Shown: positions 1 through 8,657 of the stretch, one piece after another
Position numbering within the stretch: the first letter of the stretch is position 1
Layout of the letters: each line of letters begins with the position of its first letter
NCBI RefSeq assembly: GCF_014836955.1
Contig: NZ_JACSPV010000002.1
Span: 62,001 to 126,000, forward strand
Source of the DNA: Bacillus norwichensis
GTDB taxonomy: Bacteria > Bacillota > Bacilli > Bacillales > Bacillaceae_C
DNA: 64,000 nucleotides
Direction: 5' to 3'
Position numbers and translations under genes: made by a program
The notes under the pieces: generated by a model
Database searches by the model: none
What the model was told of the DNA's origin: nothing
What the model saw: the letters and a program-made list of their open reading frames with translations, nothing else

Positions 1-2
1 TC

Positions 3-226
3 TCTCCCTGCTTATTCGTGTTCTGCAACCGGAAGCGCGACAAGCTGAAAATCCTTAAATGGGAACATAATGGCTTCTGGCTTCATTACCACCGGCTGGA
101 AAGAGGACTTTCCACTGACCATCGGAAAATGATACATCGCCCATGAACATCAGTCCACGGCAGCTGCGTTGGCTACTGGATGACAAGCCCGGACTTTATG
201 TATGTTGTAAGCCGTGCTACAGGTGA
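3..226 (+). pseudogene. IS66-family TnpB (Orf2) remnant
   Basis: Reading the plus strand from base 3 gives a peptide typical of the IS66 accessory protein TnpB: a stretch with [18 protein letters not shown] followed by [11 protein letters not shown]. The frame then closes near base 157. The family's conserved C-terminal motif SPRQLRWLLDD continues in another frame at 149-226. The sequence is therefore frameshifted, cut by the window edge and not functional. It marks past transposition at the edge of the accessory patch. The rest of the element should lie to the left of the window; no IS66 transposase or inverted repeat is visible here. Confidence 0.75.
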
Positions 227-236
227 AAAGGAATAA

Positions 237-426
237 AATATTGTGATCGAAGAGAAAGATGTTGAAGATAAGACAAATATACGTGGTACGGAAAACGCAA
301 AAAATAGAATGTGCAAAGGTATTCTTCGATGAGCTATTTGAAGATGGATATAAAGTATACTTCCATGATCAATTAAACAATAAACAAATGGCGCAGATAA
401 TTAAGGAAGTCTTGCGTGATAAATAA
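237..426 (+). pseudogene. C-terminal remnant of a type III restriction (Res/helicase) subunit, frameshifted
   Basis: Two overlapping frames join into one plausible C-terminus. Codons from 240 give IEEKDVEDKTNIRGTENAK, and codons from 304 give IECAKVFFDELFEDGYKVYF and run to a stop at 424-426. The switch lies in a run of six A bases at 299-304; five would keep the frame open. The pattern of EN-K-I-C-AK-FF near the C-terminus resembles type III restriction endonuclease subunits, where the acidic K-D/T stretch is followed by E-KI-CA-HF. Only the last 60 or so residues remain, so the assignment is inferred from a short match. The DUF2971 gene begins 20 bases downstream. Confidence 0.5.
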
Positions 427-445
427 TTATTGAGGTGAAGATTGT

Positions 446-1255
446 ATGAGCAATTTATTATACCATTACTGTAGCATAGAAACTTTTGAGTTGATTTTAA
501 AAAATAAAACATTTCGATTTTCTAGTCTTGGTATTGTAGATGATATGGAAGAATCGGTAACTTTAGATTTTGATGATATTGGTAGAATATGCTTTGTTTC
601 TTGTTGGACTGATTTGGAGCAAGAATCAGTTGAAATGTGGAGGAACTACACAGGTGGTAATAATGGGGTGCGAATAGGTCTGCCAAAGGACTTTTTTCAT
701 ATTGACATGGATGAGAATTCTTTGATTCCTTACAGTAAAAGTCTTGGTGATAAATACGATGTTTCTATATCCCCACCTTATTTACCTGAACTTATGCCAG
801 TTACCTATACACAAGATGAATTTTTGATTAATCTTCCTGTAGCAAATACAAAGGTGGAAAAAGGTAATAACTGTAGTTCTACTGTAGCAGGCTTTAATTT
901 AGACACACGATATATCGGTCGATTTAAAAGGGATTATTGGTCGGGGCAATCAGAATGGAGATATAGGCTCATTGCTGTTCCTCAAGAATACCATCGAAAT
1001 AACTTGCATGGGAGGTATTTGCAAGGAGAACCAGAGGAAATGATCGAACTAATGAAATCTGATTTACGTGAAATGTCTTTCAAAACTGATTATATCGACT
1101 ATTATTTTAGTGAAATTGTCTTTCATGAAATGGAAATTTTATTGAGTCCTTTAAATAATGAAGAGGATAACCTTAAAGTAAAGGAATTTTTAAAAGAACA
1201 TACTGGTATTGATAATGCTGAACTGAAGAAATCCAAATTGAAAATTCGCTGTTAA
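446..1255 (+). CDS. DUF2971 family protein
   Basis: 269 residues. The N-terminus LYHYCSIETFELILKNKTF, followed by CFVSCWTD and then SVEMWRNYTGGNNGVRIGL, is the usual DUF2971 layout (YHYTS start, short-loop hydrophobic strand, W-Y-G-GV-IGF motif). The start at 446 follows a GAGGTGA ribosome site at a good distance. Its biochemical function is unknown. Members are often found beside restriction-modification and other anti-phage genes, which fits the restriction-subunit remnant immediately upstream; a defence role is inference. The gene is intact and AT-rich compared with the core genes to the right, consistent with acquisition by transfer. Confidence 0.7.
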   Translation: MSNLLYHYCSIETFELILKNKTFRFSSLGIVDDMEESVTLDFDDIGRICFVSCWTDLEQESVEMWRNYTGGNNGVRIGLPKDFFHIDMDENSLIPYSKSLGDKYDVSISPPYLPELMPVTYTQDEFLINLPVANTKVEKGNNCSSTVAGFNLDTRYIGRFKRDYWSGQSEWRYRLIAVPQEYHRNNLHGRYLQGEPEEMIELMKSDLREMSFKTDYIDYYFSEIVFHEMEILLSPLNNEEDNLKVKEFLKEHTGIDNAELKKSKLKIRC

Positions 1256-1400
1256 ATTATTTTCGCAAATGCCAAATAGGCACACCCGCTCAAATATGAT
1301 AACACGGACAATCCGATTCTAAACATTCGTTGGCGGGGCCCCAACCCCTTCACCAAATGCAAAGAATCGGGCGTTACAGTCGATGGCAAGTAGCTTTGCT

Positions 1401-1528
1401 GTGGCTCTGAATCTCTTCTTGAAAAAGCGGTTGTACCATTAGTGGCTCTTAGCTTCGCAATTGGTGGCTCTATTCTCCGCAATCGGTGGCTCAAAACTCT
1501 GCATAAGTGGCTCATTTCAACCGCAATA
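1401..1528. repeat. Degenerate 21-22 bp tandem repeat with GTGGCTC core
   Basis: The core GTGGCTC occurs at 1442, 1464, 1486 and 1507, spaced 22, 22 and 21 bases apart. Each core is followed after 7-9 bases by a GCAAT- or GCATA-like element. A further isolated core lies at 1401. The repeat sits in the 790-base stretch 1256-2045, which otherwise holds no convincing gene. The spacing is not a multiple of three throughout, so it does not look like a coding repeat. Confidence 0.6.
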
Positions 1529-1751
1529 ATCAAGAACTTGACCCTTTGAATGCGGCAATTAAATATCCTTGTCAAAATGTACGATTTTCGTTCGTTTTGT
1601 TTGTGCTACATAACTCGATAAACGCACCATCCATTTTCCAAATGACTGTAAAACATCCCAAGGACTGATTGATAGCAGGAAAATCGGCAAACTTAAATAA
1701 CGTATGTGTAGACAATACTAAAGGTAACAACATATAATATAAGTAACAGAA

Positions 1752-1795
1752 CCCACCACGCCTCTTTATAATGCGTACCATGGTGGGACTTTTTA
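1752..1795 (+). terminator. Possible intrinsic terminator hairpin
   Basis: CCCACCA at 1752-1758 pairs with TGGTGGG at 1781-1787 and is followed by ACTTTTTAT. The 22-base loop is long for a terminator and no intact gene ends just before it, so it may be the leftover end of a lost gene. Confidence 0.4.
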
Positions 1796-2045
1796 TATCC
1801 AAGTGAGGGGCCTTTTTATATACGGTTCGAACGGAAAAATAATATCTGAATCTTCCCTATATAACGAATGCTATCTGAATAAAAGTAACCCTATTAAAAG
1901 TTGGCTCATGGTTGGAACATTTAAGCAGTCTTTCCGAAATCCCCGTAACAATATTCGCTGGGAATTTCTCAAATTTCCGGTTCTATATAATGGGCGTGTC
2001 TCGTATAAATAAGAAGAGGCAAAACCTTCGCAAAGGGGGAGCATC

Positions 2046-2972
2046 ATGACCTATAAAATGCTTGTTTTAAATATTGATGGAACGTTGCTGCAAGATAATG
2101 GCCGCATCCATAAGCAAACCCGTGAGGCGATTGAGTTCGCTCTTCAAAAAGGGGTTCATATAGTATTGGCAACAGCAAGGAATTTTCCTGCAGCAAAACG
2201 AACGGCAAAGTCTTTAAAGATAAAAGATTATATTATTGCTCACCAGGGTGCGTTTATTGCAAAGAATATGAACAAACCGATTTATGTTCAAAGAATCCAT
2301 GAGCAGATTGCCAGTGAAATTACTGCGTTTTTAGAGTCTTTTTCATGCCAAATCCGACTTGTTCATGAGAAGTTTTTAATCGGTAATAAAATAAAGCTGC
2401 CGAACAATATGATGGCAAAGGTTGTTTTTCAATCGGCTAATCGCTTTGTTTACCAAGAACGGTATGTTGACTCCATTAGTGAAAAACTGGTGGATCAGCC
2501 GGTTTCCCCGCCTCACTTTGAAATAGTGTTTTTTGATGAAAAAGAAATGGCTGATGCCACGACGGCGATCAATAAAATGTATAGTGAGGTTGTTTGTATT
2601 CCTACTGAGCCTCTGAAAGTGTCCATAGTGCCAGCAGGAGTCTCTAAGCTGGAGGCTGTAAAATTTGTTTGCAGTCAGTATGGCATTAGCAAGCATGAAG
2701 TGGTGTCTATTGGGGCTGGTGTAGATGATCTACCACTCATGCGATGGTCCGGGCTTGGCGTGGCTATGGGGAATGCTTTGAAGGAGGTTCATGATGCCGC
2801 GGATTGGATTACAAGAACAAATAATGATAATGGTGTGGCGTACATGGTCAAAGAGCATTTCAGAAAACAGTATCGCCTTGGATTCTTAAACAATTTAAAG
2901 AAATCTGATTTGCCTGAGGATGGTTTGGATAAACCTTTTCTGATCAGTTCCGAAAAAAATAAATTTGAGTAA
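2046..2972 (+). CDS. yhaX: HAD-superfamily Cof-type protein YhaX
   Basis: 308 residues with the Cof/type IIB HAD plan. Motif I region VLNIDGTLL is at residues 7-15. A motif II-like T is in LATARNF, a lysine in PLKVSIVPAG acts as motif III, and GAGVDDLPLMRWSGLGVAMGN is motif IV with the DD pair. Typical members dephosphorylate sugar phosphates or cofactors. Here the nucleophilic first Asp of DxDGT is Asn (NIDGT), which should block the usual phospho-aspartate chemistry; as far as I recall, B. subtilis YhaX shares this. The start at 2046 follows AAAGGGGGAGCATC. It stands alone and ends in a strong bidirectional terminator. Confidence 0.8.
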   Translation: MTYKMLVLNIDGTLLQDNGRIHKQTREAIEFALQKGVHIVLATARNFPAAKRTAKSLKIKDYIIAHQGAFIAKNMNKPIYVQRIHEQIASEITAFLESFSCQIRLVHEKFLIGNKIKLPNNMMAKVVFQSANRFVYQERYVDSISEKLVDQPVSPPHFEIVFFDEKEMADATTAINKMYSEVVCIPTEPLKVSIVPAGVSKLEAVKFVCSQYGISKHEVVSIGAGVDDLPLMRWSGLGVAMGNALKEVHDAADWITRTNNDNGVAYMVKEHFRKQYRLGFLNNLKKSDLPEDGLDKPFLISSEKNKFE

Positions 2973-2979
2973 AGGTACT

Positions 2980-3012
2980 GAAGACTGCCTCCAATTGGGC
3001 AGTCTTCTTTCT
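2980..3012. terminator. Bidirectional terminator between yhaX and yhzD
   Basis: GAAGACTGCC pairs with GGCAGTCTTC around a short loop and is followed by TTTCT on the plus strand. On the minus strand the same hairpin follows the yhzD stop. Confidence 0.85.
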
Positions 3013-3013
3013 G

Positions 3014-3199
3014 TTAACGATGGAATAAAAGCAGTTTCCCAGCGGGGGACGAGCAACGGTGTGTTCTGTTAAGCAGCCCTTTATCTGTAAGGATTGCTGT
3101 TCCTTTTTCTTTGGCTTCCCTGTCATCCATAGCCTCGAAGCTCTCATCCATCAGTTTTTCTCCTGAGGGCTCAAAGGCGGTAATTTTGTAAATTCCCAT
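3014..3199 (-). CDS. yhzD: YhzD-like small protein
   Basis: 61 residues beginning MGIYKITAFEPSGEKLMDES and ending in the conserved THRCSSPAGKLLLFHR tail that I associate with YhzD. The start at 3199 is fixed by a full AAGGAGG ribosome site 7 bases upstream; a longer reading frame extends beyond it but has no such site. Function unknown. It is transcribed away from yhaO and converges on yhaX. No membrane segment or signal is visible. Confidence 0.75.
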   Translation of the reverse strand: MGIYKITAFEPSGEKLMDESFEAMDDREAKEKGTAILTDKGLLNRTHRCSSPAGKLLLFHR

Positions 3200-3293
3200 T
3201 TTCAGCCTCCTTGTCTTGTATCTATTGTTACATATTTTTGAAAAAGGGAAAAGTGCAATGTGAGAGGATATGGAAGAAATTTGTCCGTTCATG

Positions 3294-3316
3294 TATAATG
3301 ATAGAACGTATATTCG
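3294..3316 (+). promoter_or_regulatory. yhaO promoter -10 with overlapping LexA-like (SOS) box
   Basis: A TATAAT -10 element at 3294-3299 is followed at 3303-3316 by AGAACGTATATTCG. This has the GAAC-N4-RTTC shape of the Gram-positive LexA box (consensus CGAAC-N4-GTTCG), with one half-site mismatch. The position next to the -10 suits a repressor. The yhaONM genes belong to the LexA regulon in B. subtilis as I recall, which supports the site. No good -35 was found. Confidence 0.55.
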
Positions 3317-3331
3317 ATTGAGGTGACGACA

Positions 3332-4570
3332 TTGGAGCAAATTCGTTTTATCCATACTGCAGATTTGCACTTGGACAGTCCTTTTCTCGGTTTAAATAAA
3401 TTGCCTGATAAATTGTTCGGCCGCCTTCAGGAAAGTACATTTTCCGCTTTGGAACGAATTGTTGACACAGCTATTGAAAAGAGTGTCGATTTTGTTTTGT
3501 TCGTAGGAGATCTATTTGATGGAGAAGACCGTAGCATTAAGGCGCAGGCACGTTTGAGAAAGCAGTTAAAGCGGCTAGAGGAAGAGGATATTTCGGCTTT
3601 TATAACATATGGCAATCATGATCACATGGCTGGTGACTGGGTGAAACTGGATATGCCAGACAATGTGTATGTTTTTAATGAAAACCCTGAACCCTTCCTT
3701 TTTACAGCTAAAAATGGCATTTCGGTTCATGTTTATGGGTTCAGCTATCCAGAACGGCATGTACTGACAAGAAAAATAGATGGATATGAAAAAGTACCTG
3801 GTGCAGATTTGCATATTGCGATGCTTCATGGAAGTGAAGATGGACGTTCAGGCTTCCATCAGCCGTACGCGCCATTTACGGTACGTGAATTGCAGGAAAA
3901 AGCTATGGACTATTGGGCGCTTGGGCATATTCATAAAAGCAGGATACTGCATTCGGATCCATATATTATTTATCCAGGTAATACGCAGGGACGGCATAGA
4001 AAAGAAGAAGGGAAAAAAGGCTGTTATTTTGTCGCGATGACAAAAGATGGACAAACGGAGCTGGAATTCATTGAAACAGCGGATATCAGATGGGAAACAG
4101 TCCATATCGATTTGAAGGAAAACATGGGAATGACACAATTATATACTTCATGTTCGTCGGCGATGGAATCTCTTGAAAGTAAGGGGCAAAGTATCCTTTG
4201 TCAATTAATAATCAACAAACCCTATTACCTTTCCAAAAAATTGTTGAAAACAATCGAGAATGGGGAGTTTATTGAAGTGCTCCAGGATGAAGTTTTTCTT
4301 GACGATGATTTTATTTGGCCTTATCAAGTGAAACTTGAGGAAGATTTAATAGACGAACAAAGCCTTATTTCCGATGATGCATTTTTGAATGTTCTTGAAG
4401 AAACAGCTGAGGAGTTGCTCCAGCCAGATGCATTTGAACAAGCTGTATCCGATTTATTTTCGCATACATACGGCAGCAGATACCTTGATAATATTGATGG
4501 GGCGGAAAGAGAACAGATACTGCAATCAGCAAAGAAGCTGGTACTTAGATATCTGTCTGAAGCGGACTAA
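3332..4570 (+). CDS. yhaO: SbcD/Mre11-like metallophosphoesterase YhaO
   Basis: About 412 residues. Calcineurin-like nuclease motifs are in order: ADLHLDS (D11, H13), VGDLFD (58-63), YGNHDH (93-98), MLHGS and ALGHIH near residue 200, then YPGNTQGRH. These supply the two-metal site of DNA exonucleases of the SbcD/Mre11 type. A TTG start at 3332 is chosen because GAGGTG lies 6 bases before it; a GTG at 3323 is inside that site. The partner ATPase YhaN follows after 14 bases, so the pair probably forms an SbcCD-like DNA end-processing complex. The upstream LexA-like box suggests damage induction. Confidence 0.9.
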   Translation: MEQIRFIHTADLHLDSPFLGLNKLPDKLFGRLQESTFSALERIVDTAIEKSVDFVLFVGDLFDGEDRSIKAQARLRKQLKRLEEEDISAFITYGNHDHMAGDWVKLDMPDNVYVFNENPEPFLFTAKNGISVHVYGFSYPERHVLTRKIDGYEKVPGADLHIAMLHGSEDGRSGFHQPYAPFTVRELQEKAMDYWALGHIHKSRILHSDPYIIYPGNTQGRHRKEEGKKGCYFVAMTKDGQTELEFIETADIRWETVHIDLKENMGMTQLYTSCSSAMESLESKGQSILCQLIINKPYYLSKKLLKTIENGEFIEVLQDEVFLDDDFIWPYQVKLEEDLIDEQSLISDDAFLNVLEETAEELLQPDAFEQAVSDLFSHTYGSRYLDNIDGAEREQILQSAKKLVLRYLSEAD

Positions 4571-4584
4571 AGGGGGCGGGTTTC

Positions 4585-7554
4585 TTGAAATTTAAAAAAA
4601 TACATATCTATGGTTACGGAAGGCTTCAAGATTTTATAGTGGACAACCTTTCAAATCTCCAATTGTTTTATGGGGAAAATGAAGCAGGCAAATCTACAAT
4701 CATGTCTTTTATCCACAGCATCCTTTTTGGATTTCCCACCCTGCAGCAATCCGAATTAAGATATGAACCAAAAACGCATTCATCATACGGAGGCAAGCTT
4801 ATTTTTGAAACAGAGAAATATGGAGAGGTGGTTATTGAACGGGTAAAAGGAAAAGCAGCAGGCGATGTCACTGTCTTACTCGAAGATGGACCTGTGGAAG
4901 CGGCAGATTTTCTTCCGAAGCTGCTGAACGGAATGGATAAAAAAATGTACCGGAGCATTTTTTCCTGTGATCTTCAAGGACTTCAGGAGATCCAACACCT
5001 AAAGGAAGAAGAAATTGGAAAATATTTGATTGCAGCTGCAACTATCGGAACTGATGGGCTTCTAAGGGTAGAACAACAAATCCAGAAGGAGCTTCAAGAG
5101 CTGTTTAAACCTGGAGGCCGCAGGCCGATGCTCAATGACCTGTTGAAAAACCTACGTCAACAAGATCAACAGCTTAAAAGAGCAAAACAGGAGAGTGCAG
5201 CATACGTATCACTTTTAACTGAAATCCAAGAAATCAGCAGCAGAGTGGAAACAACGAAAGAAATTCTCAAACAAAATAAAATGAAACTTGAAGCTGTCAA
5301 TGAATTGTTTAGAAGCTGGCCGCTTATTATGGAAAACGAGCAAATCAGACGGCGCCTTCTTGAAATTGGGCCTGTTCATTTTCCGGCAGAGGGCTTAAAG
5401 AGATTGGAAAAATATCATGACCGGCTGCTTGAAATATCCAGTACATTGCAGACCGTGCATCAGCGAATTAGAGCTATTGAACAAGAAATAGAGGAAAATG
5501 CTCTTAGACAGGAATTTGATCAAAATAAAGCGCAAATATTTATTCACGAATGGCCCCAGCAAGAACAAAGTTTGCGAGAGCTGTCCAACTTGGATCATTC
5601 TATTACTGAGGAACGAAAAAAAGTTGATGCCTTTCTTGCAGAACTTCATTATCCTGCCAAAAAGGTCGAAGAGATCAACAGCTTGAATTTAGGGATTGAT
5701 ATGAAAGGGAGGATGACCGAAACTCTTCAACAATATATCAGATTTGAAGATCGGCTAAAAGATTTGGAGGATCGGCTCGAAGACGGCAGAAAAACGGTCA
5801 TGGAGCTTGAAAATAAATGCAAAGAGACAGAGCGGCAGCTTGTGAGTGAAAGTGTTTTTAAAGAATGGAGAATCCATTATGAGGGGCAGACATCTACTGC
5901 GAGCCTGAAAGAGGAAAAATCAAGGCTTGAAAAAGAAGTCGAGGAGCTCAAAAAGAGGAAAAAGCATGAGAAAAATATGCTTCAAAAAAAGAAACGGCAG
6001 ACCTCTATTACTTCAGCTGCATTTCTATTTATCTCGCTCGGGATATTCATATGGAGTTTCATATCCAAACAATGGCCAATGACTATTGCCGGCATATTAG
6101 GAGTGACATTTACCGGTTACTTCCTGTTTAGAAAAGTTGAGGGAATCGGAATGGATTTCATAAACGATACTCTCAAAGCGAAACGGCAGGAGCTGCAAAA
6201 ATTGGAGGAACAGTTTAAAAGGGCTGTTGGAGATGGGAATATTGCATCTCGGTACGAAGAGCAGCAACGATTGCGAATAAAGTGGAAAGAGAACTATGCA
6301 CGGCTCGAGGAAGAGAAGCAAAGACTAGAGGAAATGGAAATTTCTTTTCGCAAATTGCGAAGAATTGTCGATGTTGAGGAAAGAAGACTGAACGAATTTA
6401 AAATGGAGCTTGGGTTGGATAAAGATTTTTCCCATCTGAAAATGGAGGATGCATTTTCAATGCTTAAAAACCTTCAGAGTATTAGCCGCCAATTAAATGA
6501 GGCTTTGGATAGGAAGGAAAGGCTCCAGAAGGAGCAGGGGGATTGGACTGAAGGACTCTTTCAACTTGTAAGTAATGCTGGAGAAACTGTTCATGAGCCT
6601 GCACAGGCGGTGTTCTTTCTTCAAGAGACCTTGAAAAAAGAACAGGAAAAGAAGATTGTCATAAAAGAGCTTGAAAAAAAATTGTCTGAACTGAATATAG
6701 ATGTTTTACAGCTTAAAAATGAAGATTCCGCCATCCGGTCCAATATGGCGAAGCTTTTTGAAGCTGCTCAAGTTGATAATGAAGAGAATTTTCGTGAAAA
6801 AGCCAAGCGATCTGACGAAAAGAAGATCTTATTGGAGCGTCTGGCTTTGCTTGAAGGACAGTTAGGTGAAGTAACGAATCCTTTCCAGTCTCAGAAAGAA
6901 ATACAAGCTGAAATGAATGACTTAAAAGCTGATATTGAAAAGAAATCACAGCAATTGGAGGAAGATCGGAATATCTTAGCGTCTTTAAATCAGAAATTAT
7001 CTTTTTTGGAAGAGGGAGGCACCTATACGGAACAATTGCATCTTTTCCGTCAGATGCGTTCAACTTTCAACGAAGAGTCACGAAACTGGGCCAAACTGGC
7101 CGTTGCTTTGAACTTGCTTGAAAAAATAATGAAAAAATATAAGGATTATCGCTTTCCGCAGGTAATTCAAAAAGCGGCTGAATATTTTTCATTCCTAACA
7201 GATTATGAGTATTGTCATCTTCACGTTAAGGCAGATGGAAATCTCTCAGTAGAAAGGAAAGACCGGGTTTTATTTGCCCCCGAAGAGTTAAGTAAAGGTA
7301 CGGGTGAGCAGCTTTATATCGCTATACGGTTTGGGCTTGTTCATGTAATGAAAGAAGAATATCCCTTTCCGGTTATTATTGACGATGGATTCGTCAACTT
7401 TGACCAAGCGAGAACAAAAAGGATGCTTGAATTGGTACAAACCATCAGCCATGATACGCAGGTTTTGCTATTTACATGTCATCGTCATGTTGCCAGACAG
7501 TTTTCTGAAGACCAGATTTTCCATCTTCAGCAGAGGGTGTCCAGCCAAATTTGA
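4585..7554 (+). CDS. yhaN: SbcC/Rad50-like ATPase YhaN with internal membrane hairpin
   Basis: 989 residues. Walker A GENEAGKST is near residues 30-38. Long charged coiled coils run from about 170 to 470 and 515 to 860. The ABC signature-like ELSKGTGEQ is near 900 and the Walker B-like VIIDDGFVNFD near 927-937. This is the SMC/Rad50 plan of an ATPase that works with YhaO. At about 473-513, where Rad50 carries its zinc hook, there are two hydrophobic segments (AAFLFISLGIFIWSFI and MTIAGILGVTFTGYFLF) that look like a transmembrane hairpin, suggesting membrane tethering of the coiled-coil apex. The start is TTG, 4 bases after AGGGGGCGG-type purines. Confidence 0.85.
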   Translation: MKFKKIHIYGYGRLQDFIVDNLSNLQLFYGENEAGKSTIMSFIHSILFGFPTLQQSELRYEPKTHSSYGGKLIFETEKYGEVVIERVKGKAAGDVTVLLEDGPVEAADFLPKLLNGMDKKMYRSIFSCDLQGLQEIQHLKEEEIGKYLIAAATIGTDGLLRVEQQIQKELQELFKPGGRRPMLNDLLKNLRQQDQQLKRAKQESAAYVSLLTEIQEISSRVETTKEILKQNKMKLEAVNELFRSWPLIMENEQIRRRLLEIGPVHFPAEGLKRLEKYHDRLLEISSTLQTVHQRIRAIEQEIEENALRQEFDQNKAQIFIHEWPQQEQSLRELSNLDHSITEERKKVDAFLAELHYPAKKVEEINSLNLGIDMKGRMTETLQQYIRFEDRLKDLEDRLEDGRKTVMELENKCKETERQLVSESVFKEWRIHYEGQTSTASLKEEKSRLEKEVEELKKRKKHEKNMLQKKKRQTSITSAAFLFISLGIFIWSFISKQWPMTIAGILGVTFTGYFLFRKVEGIGMDFINDTLKAKRQELQKLEEQFKRAVGDGNIASRYEEQQRLRIKWKENYARLEEEKQRLEEMEISFRKLRRIVDVEERRLNEFKMELGLDKDFSHLKMEDAFSMLKNLQSISRQLNEALDRKERLQKEQGDWTEGLFQLVSNAGETVHEPAQAVFFLQETLKKEQEKKIVIKELEKKLSELNIDVLQLKNEDSAIRSNMAKLFEAAQVDNEENFREKAKRSDEKKILLERLALLEGQLGEVTNPFQSQKEIQAEMNDLKADIEKKSQQLEEDRNILASLNQKLSFLEEGGTYTEQLHLFRQMRSTFNEESRNWAKLAVALNLLEKIMKKYKDYRFPQVIQKAAEYFSFLTDYEYCHLHVKADGNLSVERKDRVLFAPEELSKGTGEQLYIAIRFGLVHVMKEEYPFPVIIDDGFVNFDQARTKRMLELVQTISHDTQVLLFTCHRHVARQFSEDQIFHLQQRVSSQI

Positions 7555-7628
7555 CTGAATAATAAGGCTTGAGGAAGAGGGAGTATGTTATAATTTTTTG
7601 AGGAGAACAAAGGGAGGCAGGCGTTTGG

Positions 7629-8573
7629 ATGTTAAAAGAATTATTGGAACATGAAGTTGGGGAGCAGGTGGATTTATTTCTTCTGGTCAAAAGTGCATTC
7701 AGAGGAGTAGCGAGTAATGGAAAGCCATTTCTTACGCTCATTTTACAAGATCGCTCCGGTGATATTGAGGCAAAGCTTTGGGATGCTTCAGACAGCGAGG
7801 TAAAATCTTACCAGCAGGGGACGATTGTGCGTGTTTCCGGGGAAGTCCACAATTATCGGGGGAGAATGCAGCTGAAAATAAAAAAAATCAGGCGCTCTAA
7901 TCCGCAGGATAATGTAAATGTCGGGGATTTACTGGAAAAAGCCCCTATATCAAAAGATGAAATATCTAGTAAAGTAACACAATATATATTTGAAATGAAG
8001 AACCCAAATATACAACGGATTACAAGGCATTTGGTACGTAAATATCATGATGAGTTTCTCGAATACCCAGCTGCAACAAAAAATCATCATGAGTTTGTAT
8101 CGGGCCTTGGTTATCATGTCGTTTCAATGTTGGATTTGGCTAAAGCTGTGGCGGAATTATATCCTTCTCTTGATCGAGATTTGCTGTTTGCGGGCATTAT
8201 CCTCCATGACCTGGGCAAAGTCATAGAACTATCCGGACCTGTGGCTGCCGCTTATACGATTGAAGGGAACTTACTAGGTCATATAACCATCATCGTCAAT
8301 GAAATTGGCAAAGCTGCCGAAGAACTGAGCATACAGGGAGAAGAAGTGGTTGTCCTTCAGCACCTCGTTCTAAGTCACCATGGAAAATTAGAGTGGGGGA
8401 GTCCGAAACAGCCAATGATTAAAGAGGCCGAAATCCTCTTCTTAATTGACAATATGGACGCAAAAATGAATATGCTGGATCGCGCATTGAAACATGTTAA
8501 ACCGGGAGAGTTTTCGGAAAAATTTTTTCCGCTTGATAACCGGTCATTTTATAAGCCGACATTCCATTCTTAA
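7629..8573 (+). CDS. yhaM: 3'-5' exoribonuclease YhaM
   Basis: 314 residues. The N-terminal OB-fold (about 12-95) contains [19 protein letters not shown] and [11 protein letters not shown]. The following HD domain contains [12 protein letters not shown] and the metal-binding pair in ILHDLGK near 189-195, and ends with [12 protein letters not shown]. YhaM enzymes degrade single-stranded RNA and DNA from the 3' end, and OB plus HD order is diagnostic. The ATG at 7629 is preceded by AGGGAGG about 10 bases upstream. It is the third gene of yhaONM, with 74 bases after yhaN, and its stop is followed directly by a terminator. Confidence 0.9.
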   Translation: MLKELLEHEVGEQVDLFLLVKSAFRGVASNGKPFLTLILQDRSGDIEAKLWDASDSEVKSYQQGTIVRVSGEVHNYRGRMQLKIKKIRRSNPQDNVNVGDLLEKAPISKDEISSKVTQYIFEMKNPNIQRITRHLVRKYHDEFLEYPAATKNHHEFVSGLGYHVVSMLDLAKAVAELYPSLDRDLLFAGIILHDLGKVIELSGPVAAAYTIEGNLLGHITIIVNEIGKAAEELSIQGEEVVVLQHLVLSHHGKLEWGSPKQPMIKEAEILFLIDNMDAKMNMLDRALKHVKPGEFSEKFFPLDNRSFYKPTFHS

Positions 8574-8576
8574 TGC

Positions 8577-8602
8577 CTCTCTCTTGAGAGGTATTTTTTT
8601 GA
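8577..8602 (+). terminator. Terminator of the yhaONM operon
   Basis: CCTCTC pairs with GAGAGG across a TCTT loop and is followed by TATTTTTTTG. Confidence 0.8.
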
Positions 8603-8657
8603 CTGCATTTTCATATTATTACAGTAAATGGACTAGCCAATGAAAGGAGAAAAGAAA

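Noticed and set aside
1803-2012. 69-codon plus-strand frame before yhaX
   Set aside because: No ribosome site at its start, no recognisable motif, and it lies just after a hairpin in repeat-rich noncoding DNA.
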